Shown in pieces: positions 1-8,594 of a DNA stretch of 64,000 nucleotides (position 1 is the first letter of the stretch; each line of letters starts with the position of its first letter). Below the pieces are notes generated by a model. It worked only from the letters and a program-made list of their open reading frames with translations, was not told the origin of the DNA and did not search any database. The position numbers and the translations under genes were made by a program. The stretch is from Streptomyces sp. SirexAA-E (GTDB lineage Bacteria > Actinomycetota > Actinomycetes > Streptomycetales > Streptomycetaceae): positions 2,728,001 through 2,792,000 of the forward strand of contig NC_015953.1 in NCBI RefSeq assembly GCF_000177195.2. Direction: 5' to 3'.

Positions 1-1
1 G

Positions 2-1081
2 GCGCACGGCTCGTACGCGCTGGCCGGCGCGGTCACCGCGACCGGCCTCGCCGCGACCGCCGTCGTCGCCCCCTGGACGGCCCGTCTGGTCGACCGGTAC
101 GGCCAGGCCAGGATCGCGGTCCCGGCCACCGCGCTCGCCGTACTCGGCTCGCTGGCCCTGGTGCTGTGCGTGCACTTCGACGCACCGGTCTGGACGCTCT
201 TCGTCGCGTATGCCGCCACCGCCACCACCCCGAACACCGGCGGCATGTCCCGCGCCCGCTGGGCCCATCTGCACCGGGGCGATCCGGCGTCCCTGCACAC
301 CGCGAACTCCTTCGAGCAGGCCGCGGACGAGCTCTGCTTCATGCTGGGCCCGGTGCTGGCCGCCACCCTGTGCGGGGCGCTCTTCCCCGAGGCGGGGACC
401 GTGACCGGCGCGGTCCTGCTGATGACCGGCATCCTGATCTTCGCCGCGCAGCGGGCGACCGAACCGCCGGTGGCACCCCGCACGACGGCCACCACCTCCC
501 CCTTCCGCAGCCCCGGGATGCCCGCGCTGCTGGCCGTCTTCCTGGCCACCGGGGCCGTCTTCGGTTCGCTGGAGGTCGTCTCCATCGCCCATGCCGGAGG
601 GGCGATCCTGGCCCTCCAGGCCGCCGGTTCCTGTGTGGCGGGATTGGTCTACGGCTCGATGCGCCCCGCCGGGAACGTGAACCGCAGGCTGCTGCTGTGC
701 CTGGCCTCCATGACGGTCCTGATGTCGCTGCCGCTGCTGGCCGCCGCCACGACCGGCTCGCTTCCCGTGCTGGCCGGCTGCCTGCTGCTGGCGGGTGCGG
801 CCACGGCCCCGACCATGGTCAGCGGCATGACCCTGGTCCAGCGCTTCACCCCGCGGGGGCAGCTCAACGAGGGCATGACCCTCGCGGTCACCGCCATGCT
901 GGGCGGTGTGGCCGCGGGCTCGGCGGCCGGTGGCTGGCTGGTGGAGCACGCGGGCGCGGTGACCGGTTACACGGCGCCGCTGTGCGCGGCGGCCCTGGCC
1001 CTCGTCACCGCGACGACGGCCCACGCGGTGCGGCGAGCCCCGGCACCGGGCCCGACCCCGCCGCGTACCCCTGAGGAATGA
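2..1081 (+). CDS. MFS transporter, 5' end outside the window
   Basis: Partial major facilitator superfamily membrane protein; the reading frame is open from the first complete codon, so the N-terminus lies upstream. About 360 residues are present. Near the beginning the sequence RLVDRYGQARI matches the MFS loop 2-3 motif (G-x-L-x-D-R-x-G-R), and the rest is a succession of Ala/Leu/Gly-rich hydrophobic helices with short charged loops, ending in a proline-rich cytoplasmic tail. This fits the second half of a 12-helix exporter of the drug/metabolite type. The substrate cannot be inferred. It stands alone, with about 280 bp before the next gene. Confidence 0.85.
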   Translation, partial: AHGSYALAGAVTATGLAATAVVAPWTARLVDRYGQARIAVPATALAVLGSLALVLCVHFDAPVWTLFVAYAATATTPNTGGMSRARWAHLHRGDPASLHTANSFEQAADELCFMLGPVLAATLCGALFPEAGTVTGAVLLMTGILIFAAQRATEPPVAPRTTATTSPFRSPGMPALLAVFLATGAVFGSLEVVSIAHAGGAILALQAAGSCVAGLVYGSMRPAGNVNRRLLLCLASMTVLMSLPLLAAATTGSLPVLAGCLLLAGAATAPTMVSGMTLVQRFTPRGQLNEGMTLAVTAMLGGVAAGSAAGGWLVEHAGAVTGYTAPLCAAALALVTATTAHAVRRAPAPGPTPPRTPEE

Positions 1082-1360
1082 GCCGCCCGCCCGAGTTCCG
1101 GGCCGGTAATTCGACTCCGGATCGACCCGGTACGCAACAAGAGGGCGCTCGGAACATCGGACGATGCTCTCTACCGACATTCAGGGCGCATATCCCTGTC
1201 GATCCACCGCACATGATCTCCGGTACCCGCATTCAGGTGATTTCCCCGCGGGCCCTGCTGAACGGATGAATTCATTCGTAAGATGCTCGGTGATCGCCAG
1301 GCCGATACGTCCGCACATACGCAGCGCATTGTCGGCCCCACGCTCATATCGAAGGAAAAT

Positions 1361-1711
1361 ATGTTCTCCATGACGAGGAACGCCCCGCGCACCCTGGCCG
1401 CGGCGCTGGCCGCAGCCGCCGCCTTCACCCTGGGCGGTCCGGTCGCCACGGCCTCCGCCATCGACCATGTCACCTGCGACCCCGACGCGGGGTTCCTGAA
1501 GATCTGGTCGCACAACAACGGGCGTCAGAGCGTGGACTGCTACGCGAACCGCGGGAAGACCGACTTCGGCGGCTGGTGGGTCGACCAGATCTCCACCGGC
1601 AACAACGACGTCAAGTACTACGACGCCAACGGCGACGTCGTGAAGATCGCCCGATGGAGCAACGTCAAGTACAACAACACGCCGAAGGTCAAGGCCATCG
1701 AAATTCTGTAG
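1361..1711 (+). CDS. Secreted beta/gamma-crystallin-like protein (Streptomyces killer-toxin-like family)
   Basis: Small exported protein of 116 aa. An Arg-containing N-terminus, a hydrophobic Ala-rich core and an Ala-x-Ala type cleavage region (around TASAI) form a Sec signal peptide. The mature part is about 85 residues with two cysteines (in HVTCDP and SVDCYANRG), aromatic-rich strands and Gly/Asn turns, as in the beta/gamma-crystallin domain first described in Streptomyces killer toxin-like protein SKLP. Function in the producer is unknown; SKLP homologues are proposed antimicrobial or stress proteins. I chose the ATG at 1361 because GAAGGA lies just upstream; an ATG nine bases later is also possible. 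A strong hairpin follows the stop codon. Confidence 0.75.
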   Translation: MFSMTRNAPRTLAAALAAAAAFTLGGPVATASAIDHVTCDPDAGFLKIWSHNNGRQSVDCYANRGKTDFGGWWVDQISTGNNDVKYYDANGDVVKIARWSNVKYNNTPKVKAIEIL

Positions 1712-1732
1712 GGCCCGCGCCACGACGCGGAA

Positions 1733-1773
1733 AAGCCTCCGCCCCGCGAGTGGAACTCGCGGGGCGGAGGCTT
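1733..1773. terminator. Bidirectional terminator hairpin
   Basis: Perfect 18-bp inverted repeat (1733-1750 with 1756-1773) around a 5-base loop, G+C rich, starting with AA and ending with TT. It lies between the crystallin-like gene (plus strand) and the 3' end of tmRNA (minus strand), so it can stop transcription from both sides. Confidence 0.9.
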
Positions 1774-1781
1774 ACATGGGG

Positions 1782-2169
1782 TGGTGGAGATGGCGGGAAT
1801 CGAACCCGCGTCCAACGGTGCGGAACCAGGGCTTCTCCGAGTGCAGTTCGCTGCGCTTTTCTCGGCCCCGGAGGTCACGCGAACAAGCCTCCGACAGGCC
1901 CAGTCACTGTTTGATTTCCTTCTAGGCCCCGTGACCGGGCTTAGAAGTTTAGATCCCTAAATGATGCCAGGATCCGGGTCGGGATCACCCCCGGGCTGAC
2001 ACTCCGCAGAGTCTTCGCTTAGCTGCTAATTAGGCAGCGAGGGCGAAGGCGGAGGAATCGCGCTTGGTGTTGGCGATTATTGGTTGCGACATATGGTTTA
2101 CGAGATCATTGCCGCTTCCTCGACTCGCTTCCCCTGCTTCGACATCCGCTGTCGAAACCGATCATCCCC
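1782..2169 (-). ncRNA. ssrA: Transfer-messenger RNA (tmRNA)
   Basis: tmRNA of about 388 nt that rescues stalled ribosomes together with SmpB. Read on the minus strand it starts GGGGATGATCGG at 2169 and ends with a tRNA-Ala-like arm (GGTTCGATTCC T-loop, then ATCTCCACCA with encoded CCA) at 1782. The tag reading frame runs from 2074 to 2030: resume codon GCC, then ANTKRDSSAFALAA and TAA. The tag ends in the hydrophobic ALAA that targets products to proteases. The partner gene smpB lies 120 bp upstream in the same direction. The 5' end is set by pairing with the acceptor arm, so it is accurate to a few bases. Confidence 0.95.
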
Positions 2170-2289
2170 ATGTTGATTTTTCAATACGCGCGCCCTCTGT
2201 GGGGTGCACGGCCCATCGTACGTGACCGACGCACGCGGATGCCACTGTATTCCGGCGCCAGCGGGGCGGGGCCCACGCGCCGGACGGCC

Positions 2290-2778
2290 TCACCCCTGGC
2301 GCTGGCGCCGGCGGGCCGCCGCGATCGCGCGGTTCGTCTCCCGCGTGTCCTGCTTCTCGCGCAGCGTCTGGCGCTTGTCGAACTCCTTCTTGCCCTTGGC
2401 GAGCGCGATCTCGACCTTGACCCGGCCGTCCTTGAAGTACAGGGCCAGCGGCACGATGGTGTGCCCCGTCTCCTGTGACTTGGACGCCAGCTTGTCGATC
2501 TCGGCCCGGTGCAGGAGCAGCTTGCGCTTGCGCTTGGCGGAGTGGTTGGTCCAGGTCCCCTGGACGTACTCGGGGACGTGGATGTTGTGCAGCCACGCCT
2601 CGTCGTTGTCGATCTGGACGAAGCCGTCGACGAGCGACGCCCGGCCCATCCGCAGCGACTTGACCTCCGTGCCCATGAGCACGAGGCCGCACTCGTAGGT
2701 GTCGAGGATGAGGTAGTCGTGCCGCGCCTTCTTGTTCTGCGCGATCATCTTGCGCCCGGTGTCTTTTTCCTTGGCCAT
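2290..2778 (-). CDS. smpB: SsrA-binding protein SmpB
   Basis: 162-aa RNA-binding beta-barrel protein that delivers tmRNA to stalled ribosomes. Seen: a basic N-terminus, then the family core with [28 protein letters not shown] and the C-terminal Lys/Arg-rich tail ([19 protein letters not shown]) that enters the empty mRNA channel. Length is normal for the family. It follows the S41 protease gene by only 18 bp and precedes ssrA, so ftsE-ftsX-protease-smpB probably form one transcription unit. No convincing Shine-Dalgarno precedes the ATG, which suggests translation coupled to the upstream gene. Confidence 0.97.
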   Translation of the reverse strand: MAKEKDTGRKMIAQNKKARHDYLILDTYECGLVLMGTEVKSLRMGRASLVDGFVQIDNDEAWLHNIHVPEYVQGTWTNHSAKRKRKLLLHRAEIDKLASKSQETGHTIVPLALYFKDGRVKVEIALAKGKKEFDKRQTLREKQDTRETNRAIAAARRRQRQG

Positions 2779-2796
2779 AGTGCGGTCATTTTCGCA

Positions 2797-3984
2797 CTAC
2801 GACCCACCCCCGAGGCCACTCAATACCGTCTCGGCCCGCTGCTGGGCCTCCGGGCCCGCCCCCACGTCCGGCGTGATGCCGCTGCCCTCGACGCTGCGGC
2901 CCGCCGGAGTGCGGTAGTGCCCGACGGTCAGCTCGGCCACGGAACCGCCCGGGAGTTTGCTGGGCATCTGGACGGATCCCTTGCCGAAGGTGCGGGTGCC
3001 GACGGTCACGGCCCTCCCCCGGTCCTGGAGGGCGCCCGTCAGCAGTTCGGCGGCGCTCATGGTGCCGCCGTCCACCAGGACCACCACGGGGCGCTCGGTG
3101 TCGCCGCCCGGGTCGGCGTAGAGGGCGCGCTGCTCGCCGTGCACGTCGTAGGTCGCGACCAGCCCGCCGTCCAGGAAGGCGGAGGACGCGGTGACCGCCT
3201 CGGTGACCAGTCCGCCCGAGTTGGCCCGCAGGTCGAGCAGGATCCCGGCGTCCCCCGGGGCCGCCTCCACGGCGTCGCGGACCTTGCCGCCGGCACCCTT
3301 GGTGAAGGCGGCCACCTTGATCAGCACGGCTGCGGACGCATCGTGTCCCAGCCGCCGGACCGTGACCGGTTCGGTGCTGAGCCGGGCCCGCCGCAGCGTC
3401 GCCGACCAGGCGTGGTCGCCGCGTCGCAGCCCGAGGACGACCGAGCTGCCCTCGGCCGCCTCCGTGCGGTCACCGCGCAGCAGCGCGACCACCTCGGCGA
3501 CGGGGCGCTTGTCGACGGCCCGGCCGTCGACCGTCAGGAGCAGATCGCCGGCACGCACCCCCGCCCGGTCCGCGGGCCCGCCGGGGTGGACGGCCGTCAC
3601 GGTGACCTCGTCCCGGGCCGAGCGGCGCGCGGATACGCCGACCCCGGTGTACGAGCCGTCGAGGGCCTGCTCGAACTCCTCGTACTCCCGCTCGTCGTAC
3701 ACCGCGCCCCAGCGGTCCCCGCTGCGGCTGACGACCTCTTCGGCGGCGGCACTGCCCGACTTCCCGTCCGCCTCGGCGTCGGCCGCCGCGTCCGCGATCT
3801 CCTCACGGTCCACCGGCCCGATCGTGGAGGAGACGGCCCGCGCTTCTATCTCCGCACCCTCGGCGTCCTCGCGGGGCAGGGACCCGGTGGCCGCGGCGGT
3901 GGCCAGCACGCTCGCGAACACCAAGGTCAGGGCCGCCCCGCGGCAGAGGCCACGGGGTCCGAAACGGTGCGTATGGCCCGGCAT
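2797..3984 (-). CDS. S41 family carboxy-terminal processing protease with PDZ domain
   Basis: About 395-aa membrane-anchored or secreted serine protease. An N-terminal hydrophobic segment (roughly residues 15-35, Ala/Thr/Val-rich) acts as signal or anchor. A PDZ domain follows (around residues 125-205, with HPGGPADRAGVRAGDLLLTVDGR region), then the S41 catalytic domain with nucleophile Ser in GGTMSAAELL (near residue 310) and general-base Lys in TFGKGSVQMP (near residue 333), the CtpA Ser/Lys dyad. It lies directly downstream of ftsX. Such proteases trim envelope proteins, and its place beside FtsEX suggests, as inference only, that it processes or controls wall-hydrolase partners. Start is uncertain; an in-frame ATG at 4035 would add 17 residues. 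Confidence 0.9.
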   Translation of the reverse strand: MPGHTHRFGPRGLCRGAALTLVFASVLATAAATGSLPREDAEGAEIEARAVSSTIGPVDREEIADAAADAEADGKSGSAAAEEVVSRSGDRWGAVYDEREYEEFEQALDGSYTGVGVSARRSARDEVTVTAVHPGGPADRAGVRAGDLLLTVDGRAVDKRPVAEVVALLRGDRTEAAEGSSVVLGLRRGDHAWSATLRRARLSTEPVTVRRLGHDASAAVLIKVAAFTKGAGGKVRDAVEAAPGDAGILLDLRANSGGLVTEAVTASSAFLDGGLVATYDVHGEQRALYADPGGDTERPVVVLVDGGTMSAAELLTGALQDRGRAVTVGTRTFGKGSVQMPSKLPGGSVAELTVGHYRTPAGRSVEGSGITPDVGAGPEAQQRAETVLSGLGGGS

Positions 3985-4052
3985 GAGCCCGAGTGTAGGA
4001 CAACGCCCCGTCGGCACACGGCTCGTCGGCCGCATGCCGCACGGGGCGATCG

Positions 4053-4973
4053 TCACACCTTCAGGTACTTGCGCAACGCGAACAGCGCGGCCACGGCGGG
4101 CATCAGAAGCCCGATGGCGAGGACCAGCGGGAGCTTGGTGAGCACCGCCTCCCAGCCGATGAAGTCGATCAGGTTCAGCTTCTCCTGGAGGGCGAGGCCG
4201 CCGTCGATCAGGAAGTAGCGGGCGGCCAGCAGGAGTCCGCACGCCAGGACTCCGCCGATCAGGCCGGCGAAGGCGGCCTCCATGATGAACGGCATCTGGA
4301 TGTAGAAGCCCGAGGCGCCCACGAGCCGCATGATGCCCGTCTCACGTCTCCGGCTGAACGCCGAGACGCGGACGGTGTTCACGATGAGCATGAGCGCGAT
4401 GACCAGCATCAGTCCCATCAGGAACAGCGCGGCCACGTTCATGCCGTTCATCAGCTCGAAGAGGTTGTCCAGGATGCTGCGTTGGTCCTGGACGGACTGC
4501 ACCCCGTCACGGCCCGCGAAGGCCGTCGCGACCACCTTGTACTTCGTCGGGTCCTTCAGCTTGACCCGGAACGACTCCTGCATCTGGTCCGGCGTGATGT
4601 TGCCGGCCATCGGCGAGTCGCCGAACTGCTCCTGGTAGTGCTTGTACGCCTCGTCGACCGTCTCGAAGAGGACCGGCTTCTGGACGGCCTCCATCTTCTC
4701 GAGGTCGGCCTTGATCGCCTTCTTCTGCTCCGCCGTGACGGCGCCCTTGGCGCACTTGGGCACGTCCTTGGCGTCGTTCTTGTTGCAGAGGAAGATCGAG
4801 ACGTTGACCTTGTCGTACCAGTAGGTCTTCATCGAGCTGACCTGCTCGCGCATCAACAGCGCGCCGCCGAACAGGGCCAGCGAGAGGGCGACGGAGACCA
4901 CGACCGCGAAGGTCATCGTGAGGTTGCGACGAAGACCGACGCCGATCTCCGACAGGACGAACTGGGCGCGCAT
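4053..4973 (-). CDS. ftsX: Cell division protein FtsX
   Basis: 306-aa permease-like subunit of the FtsEX complex, which transmits ATP hydrolysis to peptidoglycan hydrolases outside the membrane. Topology reads as one N-terminal helix (about residues 22-44), a large extracytoplasmic domain of about 120 residues with two cysteines (FLCNKNDAKDVPKCAK), then three C-terminal helices, the FtsX pattern. The cytoplasmic loop FSRRRETGIMRLVGAS is the typical FtsE coupling element. A good ribosome site (GAAAGGA) precedes the ATG. The gene follows ftsE by 35 bp. Confidence 0.96.
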   Translation of the reverse strand: MRAQFVLSEIGVGLRRNLTMTFAVVVSVALSLALFGGALLMREQVSSMKTYWYDKVNVSIFLCNKNDAKDVPKCAKGAVTAEQKKAIKADLEKMEAVQKPVLFETVDEAYKHYQEQFGDSPMAGNITPDQMQESFRVKLKDPTKYKVVATAFAGRDGVQSVQDQRSILDNLFELMNGMNVAALFLMGLMLVIALMLIVNTVRVSAFSRRRETGIMRLVGASGFYIQMPFIMEAAFAGLIGGVLACGLLLAARYFLIDGGLALQEKLNLIDFIGWEAVLTKLPLVLAIGLLMPAVAALFALRKYLKV

Positions 4974-5008
4974 GGCGTCCTTTCAGTACTCGAAGCTCGT
5001 GCAGGTGC

Positions 5009-5698
5009 TCAGTGCTGGTAGCCGTAGACGCCACGCGCCTGGTCACGCACGAGACGGCCCTGCTCGAGCTCGATGACGCGCTTGCGCATCTGGTCGACGA
5101 TGTTCTGGTCGTGGGTCGCCATGATCACGGTGGTGCCGGTCCGGTTGATCCGGTCCAGCAGCTTCATGATGCCCACGGAGGTCTGCGGGTCGAGGTTGCC
5201 GGTCGGCTCGTCCGCGATCAGCAGCATGGGGCGGTTGACGAACGCCCGCGCGATCGCGACGCGTTGCTGCTCACCACCGGAGAGTTCGCCGGGCATCCGG
5301 TCCTCCTTGCCGCCGAGCCCGACGAGGTCCAGCACCTGCGGCACCGCCTTGCGGATCTCACCGCGCGGCTTGCCGATGACCTCCTGCGCGAAGGCCACGT
5401 TCTCGGCGACCGTCTTGTTGGGCAGCAGCCGGAAGTCCTGGAAGACCGTGCCCAGCTGGCGGCGCATCTGCGGCACCTTCCAGTTGGACAGCCGGGCCAG
5501 GTCCTTGCCGAGGACGTGGACCATGCCCTGACTGGCCCGCTCCTCACGGAGGATGAGCCGCATGAAGGTGGACTTGCCGGAGCCCGAGGACCCCACCAGG
5601 AAGACGAACTCACCCTTCTCGATGTCGAGGGAGACATCCCTGAGAGCGGGGCGGCTCTGCTTCGGGTAGGTCTTGGAGACGTTGTCGAATCGGATCAC
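5009..5698 (-). CDS. ftsE: Cell division ATP-binding protein FtsE
   Basis: 229-aa ABC ATPase that powers FtsX. Seen: Walker [10 protein letters not shown], signature [15 protein letters not shown], Walker [13 protein letters not shown] and the H-loop ATHD. I chose the GTG at 5698 (protein begins [12 protein letters not shown] after the initiator) because this gives exactly the usual FtsE length and alignment start; the frame stays open upstream but that part looks non-coding. It is first in the ftsE-ftsX-protease-smpB run. Confidence 0.96.
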   Translation of the reverse strand: MIRFDNVSKTYPKQSRPALRDVSLDIEKGEFVFLVGSSGSGKSTFMRLILREERASQGMVHVLGKDLARLSNWKVPQMRRQLGTVFQDFRLLPNKTVAENVAFAQEVIGKPRGEIRKAVPQVLDLVGLGGKEDRMPGELSGGEQQRVAIARAFVNRPMLLIADEPTGNLDPQTSVGIMKLLDRINRTGTTVIMATHDQNIVDQMRKRVIELEQGRLVRDQARGVYGYQH

Positions 5699-5961
5699 GG
5701 ATGCACCACGGTCGGCCGGGAGTAGGTGAGCGTGACCATACGCGAACCGGGCTGGGGCGTGCAGTCGGCGTCCGTCAATGAGGGATTTGTGACGGAACGC
5801 GGCAGGGAACGAAACGGGGCGTGACGGACCCGGCTCCGGCGGGCCGCGCCGAATCCCTCCCGAGCTGGCACAGTGGAAGGAGGGGAACGGTTGCGTTTCC
5901 CGGAGCGTTGTGCGGAGAGGACGTGAACATGCGGCTCCGCCGCGCGGGAGGAGGAATGCGC

Positions 5962-6156
5962 ATGACCTATGACCGACTGGTGTGCGCGAACTGCGCGGCA
6001 CCCGTGGCCGAGGGCCGCTGCCGTGTCTGCCGGGCGAGCCGGCAGCGCATGCAGGACCAGGAAGGCCCGTTCGCCGGGCTCAACCCGGCGATGCTGATCG
6101 CGCTGATGGTGATCCTGGTTGCGGCGCTGGCCCTGCTGGCGCACCAGGCAGCCTGA
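5962..6156 (+). CDS. Small zinc-ribbon membrane protein
   Basis: 64-aa protein with two CxxC pairs close together (CANC ... CRVC, about 13 residues apart), expected to bind one zinc ion, followed by a basic linker and one C-terminal membrane helix ([18 protein letters not shown]). A strong GGAGGAGG ribosome site 7 bases upstream fixes the ATG at 5962 over the ATG at 5956. It is divergent from ftsE and may share its promoter region. Function unknown. A cytoplasmic zinc ribbon tethered to the membrane could act as an RNA/protein docking or assembly factor, but nothing here proves that. Confidence 0.8.
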   Translation: MTYDRLVCANCAAPVAEGRCRVCRASRQRMQDQEGPFAGLNPAMLIALMVILVAALALLAHQAA

Positions 6157-6228
6157 CCGAGCCCCCGCACCCCGCCAGGCGGCGCCGAGGCGGGCGCCTG
6201 CGGGCGCTGTGACGTTCTGCGGGCACCG

Positions 6229-6269
6229 GAAGGGCCCGGGAGTGGCTTGACGCCTCTCCCGGGCCCTTC
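6229..6269. terminator. Bidirectional terminator between convergent genes
   Basis: 14-bp perfect inverted repeat (6229-6242 with 6256-6269, arm GAAGGGCCCGGGAG) around a 13-base loop. It lies between the zinc-ribbon gene and the convergent LAETG surface-protein gene. Confidence 0.85.
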
Positions 6270-6287
6270 TGCGTACGTCTACGGCAC

Positions 6288-7064
6288 TCAGGCAGCCGTA
6301 CGGTTGCCGCCGGCCAGACGCGGCAGCATACGGAAGCCGATGCCGCCCGCGATCATCGTCGCGGCGCCGACCAGCAGGAACGTGGTCTCGGCCGCACCGG
6401 TCTCGGCCAGCTCGTCCTTGCCCTTGCCCTGCTCCACCGGCTGGTTGCCGACGCTGTCGGTGTCGGTGTTGTCGGCGCAGGCCGCACCGTCGAGGTCGAC
6501 GGTGCAGGTGCTGCCGCCGCCGTTGCCGCCGGTGGTGCCGGTGCCGCCACCGGTGGTGGCGCCGGTGTCGCCACCGGCGCTTCCGCCGGTGTTGCCGCCG
6601 CCGTTTCCGCCGGTGGAAGCACCCGGGTCGGACGGTTCGGTCGGCGTGGTCGGGTCGGTGGGCTCACCCGGGTCGGTCGGGTCCGTGGGATCCGTCGGGT
6701 CCGTGGGATCCGTCGGGTCCGTGGGATCCGTCGGGTCGGTCGGGTCGGTCGGGTCGGTCGGGTCGGTCGGGTCCGTGGGATCCGTCGGGTCGGTCGGGTC
6801 CGTCGGGTCGGTCGGGTCCGTGGGATCCGTCGGGTCCTCGCCCCCCGGGTTCGTCGGGTCCTCGCCGCCCGGGTTCGTCGGGTCCTCGCCGCCCGGGTTG
6901 GTCGGGTCACCGCTCGGGTTGGTGTCGTCGTTCCCGAACGACTGGGCACCGATCTCGACCAGGCCGGCGGCCTGCGCGACACCCGTCACCGTCAGCGAGG
7001 CACCCGCGGCGATAACCGCGCCAGCGGCAATCCGGGCGACGCGGATGCGCGTCTTCTTCGTCAT
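6288..7064 (-). CDS. LAETG-anchored surface protein with Asp-Pro-Thr repeat stalk
   Basis: 258-aa wall-anchored protein. Order: signal peptide with a Lys/Arg N-terminus and hydrophobic core (residues 1-33, ending VAQAAG), a short mature head (about residues 34-50), three NPGGE(DPT) units, about eighteen tandem DPT triplets, a Gly/Thr-rich linker containing two cysteines, then the sorting signal LAETG (about 219-223), a hydrophobic helix and a basic tail (RLAGGNRTAA). LAxTG is the motif of class E sortases in Streptomyces, so it should be covalently attached to the cell wall. The head is too small to suggest an enzyme; a spacer or hydrophilic surface-layer role is more likely. The cysteines CTVDLDGAAC could form a disulfide loop. 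Confidence 0.85.
   Translation of the reverse strand: MTKKTRIRVARIAAGAVIAAGASLTVTGVAQAAGLVEIGAQSFGNDDTNPSGDPTNPGGEDPTNPGGEDPTNPGGEDPTDPTDPTDPTDPTDPTDPTDPTDPTDPTDPTDPTDPTDPTDPTDPTDPTDPTDPGEPTDPTTPTEPSDPGASTGGNGGGNTGGSAGGDTGATTGGGTGTTGGNGGGSTCTVDLDGAACADNTDTDSVGNQPVEQGKGKDELAETGAAETTFLLVGAATMIAGGIGFRMLPRLAGGNRTAA
6670..6840. repeat. 9-bp tandem repeat array encoding DPT triplets
   Basis: Eighteen consecutive 9-base units starting at 6670, followed by one degenerate unit. On the plus strand they are variants GGGTCGGTC, GGGTCCGTG, GGATCCGTC and GGGTCCGTC, each coding Asp-Pro-Thr on the minus strand. The variants alternate in blocks, which points to repeated duplication of 18-27 bp segments. The array stays in frame with any gain or loss of units. 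Confidence 0.97.
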
Positions 7065-7370
7065 CTGTTGCTACCCCCAGTAGCTGATCTCGTCAATGGA
7101 GCAGCCATATGCGGTCCACGGCCCTGCGGGGTCACTCTCTCCGCGGGGCCACGTCACCGTGTTCATCCCGCCCGCCCCCGTTCACACCTGTCCCAGACAT
7201 ACGCGTGCTGCTCTAGCACCCTGTCCACAGATAAGGACTACGTCAAGGCCGTTCCGTGGCATACGCGCCGCTATGAATGGTTCTTGACGCCTATTCGGCA
7301 TCACGACTGTGACGCATTCACCACGCGGTCCCCCCAACTCGCCTGCCCACGAGGGAGAAGAACGCGAAGA
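7065..7370. other. Intergenic region upstream of the LAETG gene
   Basis: About 350 bp between the LAETG gene and the prfB terminator, less GC-rich than the surrounding genes. It holds a candidate promoter for the surface-protein gene, one lone DnaA-box-like CTGTCCACA (7221-7229), and a leader of roughly 150 bases. No credible coding sequence seen. Confidence 0.6.
7218..7246 (-). promoter_or_regulatory. Candidate promoter of the LAETG gene
   Basis: On the minus strand TTGACG (7246-7241) is followed after exactly 17 bases by CAGGGT (7223-7218). The -35 element is a good match to the principal-sigma consensus; the -10 element is weak. It points at the LAETG gene 150 bases away. Confidence 0.35.
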
Positions 7371-7395
7371 GCCCGGACAGACAAGCTGTCCGGGC
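7371..7395 (-). terminator. prfB terminator hairpin
   Basis: Perfect 10-bp inverted repeat GCCCGGACAG / CTGTCCGGGC with a 5-base loop, 23 bp past the prfB stop codon. Confidence 0.75.
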
Positions 7396-7417
7396 CCGGC
7401 GGCCGTACGGGGTACGG

Positions 7418-8524
7418 CTACTTCTCGTTCTGCTTGCGCCAGCGGATACCGGCCTCGATGAAGCCGTCGATCTCGCCGTTGAACACCGCTTCGGGGTTGC
7501 CGATCTCGAACTCCGTGCGCAGGTCCTTGACCATCTGGTACGGGTGCAGGACGTACGAACGCATCTGGTTGCCCCAGGAGTTGCCGCCGTCGCCCTTGAG
7601 CGCGTTCATCTTCGCCTGCTCCTCCTGGCGGCGGCGCTCGAGGAGCTTGGCCTGGAGGACGTTCATCGCGGACGCCTTGTTCTGGATCTGCGAGCGCTCG
7701 TTCTGGCAGGAGACGACGATGCCGGTCGGCAGGTGGGTCAGACGCACCGCGGAGTCCGTCGTGTTGACGCCCTGGCCACCGGGGCCCGAGGAGCGGTACA
7801 CGTCCACACGGAGCTCGGACTCGTCGATCTCGATGTGGTCGGTCTGCTCGACCACGGGCAGCACCTCGACGCCCGCGAAGGACGTCTGGCGGCGGCCCTG
7901 GTTGTCGAAGGGCGAGATGCGCACCAGCCGGTGGGTGCCCTGCTCGACGGAGAGCGTCCCGTAGGCGTACGGCACCTGCACGGTGAAGGTGGTCGACTTG
8001 ATGCCGGCCTCCTCCGCGTAGGACGTCTCGTAGATCTCGGTCTTGTAGCCGTGCTGCTCGGCCCAGCGGAGGTACATGCGCTGGAGCTTCTCCGCGAAGT
8101 CCGCCGCGTCCACGCCGCCCGCCTCGGCCCGGATGTTGACGACGGCCTCACGGGCGTCGTACTCACCGGACAGGAGGGTGCGGACCTCCATCTCGTCGAG
8201 CGCCTTGCGGACGGAGACCAGCTCCGCCTCGGCCTCGGCCAGCGCGTCGGCGTCACCCTCGTCCTCGGCGAGCTCGAAGAGGACCCCGAGGTCGTCGATG
8301 CGGCCGCGCAGCGCCTCGGTCTTGCGGACCTCCGCCTGGAGGTGCGAAAGCCTGCTGGTGATCTTCTGGGCCGCCTCCGGGTCGTCCCAGAGGGACGGCG
8401 CCGCCGCCTGCTCCTCGAGCGCGGCGATGTCGGCCCTCAGCGCATCAAGGTCCAGGACGGCCTCGATCGACCCCATGGTCGAGGAGAGGGACTTCAGCTC
8501 TTCGGAAATATCGACGACTGCCAC
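7418..8524 (-). CDS. prfB: Peptide chain release factor 2
   Basis: 368-aa class I release factor for UGA and UAA stops. Seen: stop-codon recognition tripeptide SPF (in [12 protein letters not shown]) and the GGQ catalytic loop ([16 protein letters not shown]) that triggers peptidyl-tRNA hydrolysis. I chose the GTG at 8524 ([12 protein letters not shown] follows) because it gives the usual actinobacterial length. The frame is continuous, so there is no programmed +1 frameshift of the enterobacterial kind. Downstream of the two kinase genes in the same direction, 70 bp after pkaB. Confidence 0.97.
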   Translation of the reverse strand: MAVVDISEELKSLSSTMGSIEAVLDLDALRADIAALEEQAAAPSLWDDPEAAQKITSRLSHLQAEVRKTEALRGRIDDLGVLFELAEDEGDADALAEAEAELVSVRKALDEMEVRTLLSGEYDAREAVVNIRAEAGGVDAADFAEKLQRMYLRWAEQHGYKTEIYETSYAEEAGIKSTTFTVQVPYAYGTLSVEQGTHRLVRISPFDNQGRRQTSFAGVEVLPVVEQTDHIEIDESELRVDVYRSSGPGGQGVNTTDSAVRLTHLPTGIVVSCQNERSQIQNKASAMNVLQAKLLERRRQEEQAKMNALKGDGGNSWGNQMRSYVLHPYQMVKDLRTEFEIGNPEAVFNGEIDGFIEAGIRWRKQNEK

Positions 8525-8594
8525 AGGTCCAGCGTAACGGCTGCACGGGCGAACCTGTCCCGCCCGCCCGGAGCAGGGGTCCGGCCGGGCGCCG

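Noticed and set aside
1782..1870. A tRNA-Ala gene
   Set aside because: The acceptor and T arms belong to the 3' end of tmRNA; there is no anticodon arm and the 5' half and tag frame lie 250-380 bases away.
6670..6840. Regular repeat array that might be read as a CRISPR
   Set aside because: Units are 9 bp without spacers and encode Asp-Pro-Thr in frame inside a surface protein.
7221..7229. DnaA box upstream of the LAETG gene
   Set aside because: A single match inside a candidate promoter spacer; chance occurrence is likely.
7418..8524. Programmed frameshift in prfB
   Set aside because: The reading frame is continuous from the start to the GGQ domain, with no internal early UGA.
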